NCBI GenBank assembly: GCA_964506245.1 | Contig: CAZDKK010000016.1 | Location: 19,296-83,295 of the forward strand | From: CAZDKK01 sp964506245 | Lineage (GTDB): Bacteria > Eisenbacteria > RBG-16-71-46 > CAIMUX01 > WJJG01 | Direction: 5' to 3' | Length of the DNA: 64,000 bases | Shown: piece after piece, positions 59,942 through 64,000 of the stretch | Layout of the letters: every line of letters starts with the position of its first letter | Numbering within the stretch: position 1 is the stretch's first letter | Made by a program: the position numbers and the translations under genes | The notes under the pieces: generated by a model | What the model was told of the DNA's origin: nothing | Seen by the model: only the letters and a program-made list of their open reading frames with translations | Database searches by the model: none

Positions 59942-61891
59942 TCAGTGCAGGAGGACAATCGATCGTACGGTCTGCTGATGGGCGCATCTCAGCTCGAGAA
60001 GGTACGCCCCGCTGGCGAGTCGCGAGCCGTCTGCTGTGCTTCCGTCCCAGGTGAGCGAGGAATAACCCTGAGCCGGCGCCGCCGGGGACAGGGTGCGCAC
60101 GAGTCGACCGGCCGCATCGTAGACTCGCAGGGTCATGGGCCCGCCCGCGCCTGTCCCGACCCGGTAGTCGATGCGGGCTGAAGTGACAAACGGATTCGGG
60201 ACGATGGCCGCGAGTTCCAGCAGCGGCTGCGCCCGCCCGGCTGGCTCGGACTCACCCGCCGATGCGGTCCCGCAACCGACCGGATAGGCGCCAATCAAAC
60301 CGCACTGCGGGTTGAACTCGGGCGCGCACGGAGAAACCTCGTTCAGGGAGTAGGGCATCTCGAGATTCTGCACGCCGCAGAAGATGGGATCAGCCCAGAG
60401 GTTGCCGTTCGTGCCCAACTGGCCGGCGATTGGGCCCGTCCAGTCGCCTCCTTCGTTTCCATAGAGATCGCAACAGGACAGGAGACACGCCGCGGATCCT
60501 CCGAGAAACACGGCTGGTCCCTGGCTGCTGAACGCGATGATGGTGTTCGCCAGCTCGCAGGAGGAAGCCTCTTCGAGGGCGATCCCGCCGGCGGCCTGGC
60601 CCGTGTTTGCAGCGAGCGTGCACCGCTCAAGACGCCCTGCGCTATCCAAGAAGTCCAGAGCCCCGCCCCATTCCGCGCTGTTGCCGGAGAACTCGCAGTC
60701 GTTGAACACGATGAGACCGGCGCTGTTTTCGTGATCCACGGCGCCACCGTACTCGGGGCTGCTGTTTCCCTGGAATCTGCAGTTCGAGAATGTCGCGGAC
60801 GAGGACATGTTTGAACAGACTGCACCCCCACCGCCTTCCACGAGGGCACGATTGTCCGTGAAGATGCATCCCTGGAAGCTGGGAGCGCATTCATGAGCGA
60901 AGTGAACCGCACCGCCTACGGCGAACACCCCGGCACATGTCACGCTGTTGCCGACAAAGCGCGTGCCGGTGATCTCAGGCGCGCAGCCGAACATGAAGTG
61001 CAGCGCGCCCCCCCAGCCGAACCCCCCGGCCCCCAGGGCCGTGTTGTCCTGGAACAGGCAGCCGTCGATTGCGGGTGAGCTGTACTCGACGTCCAACGCC
61101 CCGCCGTTTTCGTTCGCCGAGTTGCCCACGAAGTTGCAGGCGACGAGAGTCAACGCGGCTCTGCGGACATAGCAGGCACCCCCGAAGTCCGCGGTGTTGC
61201 CGGTGAACGTGCAGCCGAGCAAGGTCAACCCACTGGTGGCCCTCGCGCTGATCGCACCACCGACACTCGCCACGTTGTCCACAAAGGCGCAGCTCTCCAA
61301 GACCGGGTAAGAGAGAGAGTCGCACGCGATCGCCCCGCCCTCAGCGCTCGGGGTCCCGTTGAACCGGAAGACGCAGTCCGTGAGTCTGGGCGAAGCCGTG
61401 TGGCAGTAGACGGCATCACCCGGCGCCGTGGTCTGGTTCTCGAGAAAGACGCAGTGCATGATCGTTGGCGAGGACCCGTTGCGGCAGCAGACCGCGCCGC
61501 CTCCCAGGGCCGCTCAGCCTGGATCGCCCTGGCCGTTCCTGATCGTGATCCCGCGCAGAACAGCGCCCGGTCCCTCGCCAGAATGGAAGTAGAACCCACG
61601 ACGCGTCTCACCCGGCTGACGCTCGCAGTCGATGATGCACGTTGCGGGATTGCCGCCGGCTGACGCCACGACGATCGTCAGGCCCCCGAAATCCAGATTG
61701 CGGTTCAGGGGTCCTGTGAAGGTCCCGTCGGCTAGCAAGAGGGTGTCCCCGTTCACACAAGCCCAGATGCCTTCCTGGATGCTCGCGTAGTGCCCTGTGC
61801 CATCGGGCCGGATGGTGTAGGTCGCGGCGGTCGCCTCACAGCAGGTCAGCAGGCTCGCCGGCACCAGCAACAGCAGGCGTGGACTGCACAT
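59942..61891 (-). CDS. Secreted beta-helix FlgD-tailed protein with in-frame TGA, candidate selenoprotein
   Basis: The signal peptide (residues 1-22) precedes a beta-helix protein of the choice-of-anchor type (IRPDGTGHYASIQEGIWACVNGDTLLL; GGNPATCIIDCERQPGETRRGFYF; GAVLRGITIRNG). Codon 126 (61514-61516) is TGA in GQGDPG-TGA-AALGGGAVCC. The same frame continues for 523 codons through Cys-rich rungs (SSPTIMHCVFLEN; LTDCVF; ALTLVACNFVGN) to an FlgD tail (MTLRVYDAAGRLVRTL, SLTWDGSTADGSRLASGAYLLEL). There are no other lesions. GGTCT starts 20 nt after the TGA, in a hairpin loop. The ATG at 61891 begins a normal signal peptide. Readthrough would give 649 residues. Termination would leave a 125-residue fragment without helix or tail. 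Mutation of a Gly codon (GGA) is the main alternative. Confidence 0.7.
61483..61516 (-). promoter_or_regulatory. In-frame UGA plus SECIS-like hairpin
   Basis: On the minus strand UGA (61516-61514) is followed by GGCGGC (61501-61496), which pairs with GCUGCC (61488-61483) including one G-U pair. The seven-base loop is GCGGUCU. GGUCU begins exactly 20 nt after UGA, the same offset as in the gene at 38171. Loop content and distance fit the general bacterial SECIS layout (a hairpin roughly 15-37 nt downstream with G near the loop's 5' side). The match to fdhF is less exact than in the first case. Confidence 0.45.
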
Positions 61892-61994
61892 GACTCGCTC
61901 CTCTTCGTGACGAGCGCGGACGCGGACTGGAGCCGCTCACCGAGTATAGCACGGGGGTGGGGCCCCGCTCGCCCCAAGCCGTGCAGCCCCACCT

Positions 61995-62024
61995 CTGGCA
62001 CTCAGGCCCGGGTTGTCCTATGCT
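61995..62024 (+). promoter_or_regulatory. Sigma70-like promoter of the lipoprotein gene
   Basis: CTGGCA matches four of six -35 positions. TATGCT follows after 18 nt and matches four of six -10 positions. The pair ends 58 nt before the ATG. Confidence 0.5.
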
Positions 62025-62082
62025 TCCGCTGCTCAGGCCGGCGCGACCCCCGATGCGAATCCCCCCAGAAAGGACGATTGGC

Positions 62083-63105
62083 ATGCGTCTGGGGAGAGTC
62101 ATCGCAACGACGCTGTTCGTTCTGCTCCTGGGTTGTTCCCTCGTGAGCCCGGAGAACGAACGCGTGGCGGCCGCCGCGGGCAGGGAGTCGGAGCGGAGCA
62201 TGAACCACGTCGTAGTCGGTATCTATGTGGAGACCCCGGGTCAGTTGGCGAACGTCTGCCGCCTGATCGAGAGCTTGCAGGCCTTCGGCGGCGCCTGGCG
62301 TGATGCGCCCGTCTGGGTGTACAAACCCGAGGACGTCTCCATCGAGGACGGCGCATTGCTCGCGAAGCTGAGCAGCCTCGGCGGCGAGATTCGTCCGAGT
62401 CGCACACCGGCCGCGGCCAAGTGGTTCTTCTACGGCGGCAAGCCGTTCGGGGCCGCAGCGGCGGAGGAGGCCGCCGCGGGCCGGGCCGAGCTGCTCGTCT
62501 GGCTGGACGATGACACCATCTTCCTACAAGAGCCGCGTGAGTTCGACCTCGCGCCCGGCGTCTGCCTCGCCTACTGCCCCGTCATGCACAACCGCTCGGG
62601 CACGCTCCACGGGGCGGCGCCCAATCCGTTCTGGGCCCGCATCTACGCGAAGCTGGCGCTCACAGACGAGATGCTCTTCCCGATGGTCACGCCGGCCGAC
62701 GAGCAGGAGATCCGCGCCTACTTCCACTGCGGTGAACTGGTGGTGAGGCCCGAGCGGGGAATCCTCCGAGGGTGGGCGCAGGACTTCGAGGCCTTGTGCG
62801 GCGACAGCGTTCTGGTGGCCCTGTGCAAGGCGGACCGGAACAACCGCGTCTTCCTGCACCAGACGGCGTTGACCGGCGCGATCCTGCACAGGTTGGCGCC
62901 GGAGGAGATGGTGCAGCTCTCCAGCCGCTACAATTACCCGATCTTCTTCGAGCGGCAATACGGCGCGGCCAAGCGCTTCGATTCGGTCGAGGACGCTGCC
63001 ACGATTCGCATCGTGGTTTCCGCCCAGGCGATGGGCCCTACGTGGGCCGCCGAGCTTGCCGGACCCGCGGACAGGATCGCCTGGTTGAAGGAGCATCTGC
63101 GGTAG
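62083..63105 (+). CDS. Lipoprotein with GT-A-like glycosyltransferase domain
   Basis: The 340-residue protein starts with a lipobox-type signal (VIATTLFVLLLGCS, Cys near 20). The mature part resembles nucleotide-diphospho-sugar transferases: NHVVVGIYVETPGQLANVCRLIESLQ, then the DxD-like metal motif in LLVWLDDDTIFLQEP, then FHCGELVVRPERG and VFLHQTALTGAIL. GT-A enzymes need sugar nucleotides, which are cytoplasmic, so a lipid-anchored exported form is odd. The N-terminus could instead be a membrane anchor facing the cytoplasm. ATG 62083 has AAGGA at 9 nt. Substrate is unknown. Confidence 0.6.
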   Translation: MRLGRVIATTLFVLLLGCSLVSPENERVAAAAGRESERSMNHVVVGIYVETPGQLANVCRLIESLQAFGGAWRDAPVWVYKPEDVSIEDGALLAKLSSLGGEIRPSRTPAAAKWFFYGGKPFGAAAAEEAAAGRAELLVWLDDDTIFLQEPREFDLAPGVCLAYCPVMHNRSGTLHGAAPNPFWARIYAKLALTDEMLFPMVTPADEQEIRAYFHCGELVVRPERGILRGWAQDFEALCGDSVLVALCKADRNNRVFLHQTALTGAILHRLAPEEMVQLSSRYNYPIFFERQYGAAKRFDSVEDAATIRIVVSAQAMGPTWAAELAGPADRIAWLKEHLR

Positions 63106-63149
63106 GCGGGCCGGGTTCGGCGAATCGGACCGGCGGTCGTGCAGGCTGG

Positions 63150-64000
63150 TCAGCGCCGCTCCGCCGGCACCGCGGCCATCAGCCCGACGGCGTTCAACAC
63201 CAACCGCGCCGAGTTCTCCGCGGCGATGCGATAGAACCGCTCGATGTCCTCAGCGGCCTGGTTGTCCGCATTGTCGCTGAGGCTGCGGATCACGATGCAC
63301 GGGACTTGGCTCTGATGGCAGACCTGCGCCACGGCGGCGCCTTCCATCTCCACGGCGTCCGCGCGCAGGTGCTCGCGCAGCTCGCGCTTCATCCGCGTCG
63401 CGGCCACAAAGGCATCGCCGGTGGCGATGATCCCGACGACGCAGCGGGGCGGGCCCTCGCCGGCCGAGGAATGGACCGCCAGAAACTCCGTCCTCGCGGC
63501 GGCGAGGCGCAGGACCTCGAGCAGCTGACCGTCCGCCTGCAGATAGACGGGGTTGCGCGAACCATCCACGGGATTGCGGGGGGCGAAGCGGATCAGACTG
63601 TCCTCGGTCGCCTGCACGAAGTCGTGCTGCACGGTCGCGGTTCCGATGACGATGTCCCCCGGCCGCAAGTCGGGGTTCAAGCCGCCCGCGATGCCGGTGA
63701 AGATCACCGCGCGCGGCGCGAACCGGGAGAGGAGGATCGCCGTCGTCGCTGCCGCGTTGACCTTGCCCACCCCGGTCTCGGCCACCACGACCGGGCAGCC
63801 GCGGAGCGTGCCCCGCACGAAGCGCAGGCCGAGCACCCGCAGCGTCTCGGGCGCCACCACGGCTCGCAGGACGGGCCCCGTCTCATCGCCGAAGGCGCCG
63901 AGGATGGCCACCGGTCGCCCCTGCTCGCCGCGCACCTCGGGGGCGGCGGGCTGCGCCCCCTCGCCCCGTGTCGCTGGGACGGCAGCGGGCGCGGCGGCGG
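63150..64000 (-). CDS. MTA/SAH nucleosidase-like protein, exported, 5' end outside window
   Basis: The domain (261 residues from GTG 63935) matches 5'-methylthioadenosine/SAH nucleosidases: PVAILGAFGDETGPVL, AVIFTGIAGGLNPDLRPGDIVIGT, the substrate-contacting VEMEGAAVAQV with catalytic Glu region, and IVIRSLSDNADN with the catalytic Asp. The open frame continues upstream to the window edge with an Ala/Pro-rich sequence (AAAPAAVPATRGEGAQPAAPE) typical of the mature start of an exported protein. MtnN normally is cytoplasmic; exported forms are known in some spirochaetes. The real start lies outside, so coordinates here are partial. Confidence 0.8.
   Translation of the reverse strand, partial: AAAPAAVPATRGEGAQPAAPEVRGEQGRPVAILGAFGDETGPVLRAVVAPETLRVLGLRFVRGTLRGCPVVVAETGVGKVNAAATTAILLSRFAPRAVIFTGIAGGLNPDLRPGDIVIGTATVQHDFVQATEDSLIRFAPRNPVDGSRNPVYLQADGQLLEVLRLAAARTEFLAVHSSAGEGPPRCVVGIIATGDAFVAATRMKRELREHLRADAVEMEGAAVAQVCHQSQVPCIVIRSLSDNADNQAAEDIERFYRIAAENSARLVLNAVGLMAAVPAERR

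Noticed and set aside
38171..61891. Genome-wide recoding of UGA (to Gly as in code 25 or Trp as in code 4)
   Set aside because: Several clear genes end in TGA at the family-typical length (HD-GYP at 11402, PilZ at 12116, beta-helix at 13812, MetH-activation overlap at 49552-49555). UGA is therefore a normal stop here, and any recoding must depend on local context.
1..64000. tRNA, rRNA, CRISPR arrays, insertion sequences, phage genes
   Set aside because: Looked for clover-leaf-like gene ends, repeated spacers, transposase motifs and integrases by reading; none were found. A covariance-model scan could still reveal a small RNA.

Overview
The window is GC-rich bacterial chromosome with no rRNA, tRNA, phage, insertion sequence or CRISPR array that I can see. 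At least seven open or decayed reading frames end in an FlgD/Por-secretion-like C-terminal domain (pattern VRTL...AG.H.V.WDGRD..G...SGxYF.RL). Many secreted proteins are beta-helix, propeller or VCBS types, and there is a gingipain-like C25 protease. This combination suggests an uncultured lineage near the FCB/Eisenbacteria/Latescibacteria part of the tree. That placement is inference, since no marker gene here settles it.

Layout. 0-2.7 kb: the edge of a secreted propeller protein and two decayed FlgD/RCC1 fragments. 2.7-8.6 kb: an exported bleomycin-hydrolase-like peptidase, an RsbRD-like sensor domain, DinB, an EamA permease, a small unknown protein and PepD. 8.6-12.2 kb: HDOD, HD-GYP and PilZ signalling proteins. 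12.3-15.7 kb: a secreted beta-helix protein facing a homocysteine methyltransferase-MTHFR fusion. 16.0-18.8 kb: a YfiR-like protein followed by a CHASE8-type histidine kinase. 18.8-22.5 kb: an overlapping operon of PatB/MalY-like lyase, MFS exporter and lytic transglycosylase. 22.6-31.8 kb: a 1916-residue C25 protease and a catalytic/non-catalytic M16 peptidase pair. 31.8-37.9 kb: two histidine kinases around an NtrC-type regulator. 38-46 kb: secreted proteins, a POT transporter and MscL. 46-57.8 kb: a Rho-N protein, HDOD, a dispersed corrinoid methyl-transfer set (MttB, MetH-activation domain, corrinoid carrier, homocysteine methyltransferase), PilT and a DUF4388-ATPase fusion. 58-64 kb: secreted and lipoprotein genes, a free-methionine sulfoxide reductase and the edge of an exported MTA/SAH nucleosidase.

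The most unusual signal is a pair of secreted FlgD-tailed proteins (38171-40054 on + and 59942-61891 on -), each interrupted by one in-frame TGA. Each frame then stays open to a normal FlgD tail. In both, GGTCT begins after exactly 20 nt and sits in the apical loop of a predicted hairpin. This resembles the bacterial SECIS of E. coli fdhF (loop AGGUCU, 18 nt between UGA and GGUCU). TGA is an ordinary stop in many neighbouring genes, so a global code change is unlikely. The sequence is therefore consistent with two previously unrecognised exported selenoproteins. Nonsense mutation or assembly error remains the main alternative.

Second-tier points: a methionine-synthase-like set in which an MttB-family enzyme takes the place of the folate-binding module; a YfiR-kinase pair that would send the known YfiR-YfiN periplasmic signal into phosphotransfer; a nitroreductase-fold protein with an export signal; repeated promoter-like pairs with an 18-nt spacer; and long GC hairpins without U-tracts at convergent gene ends.
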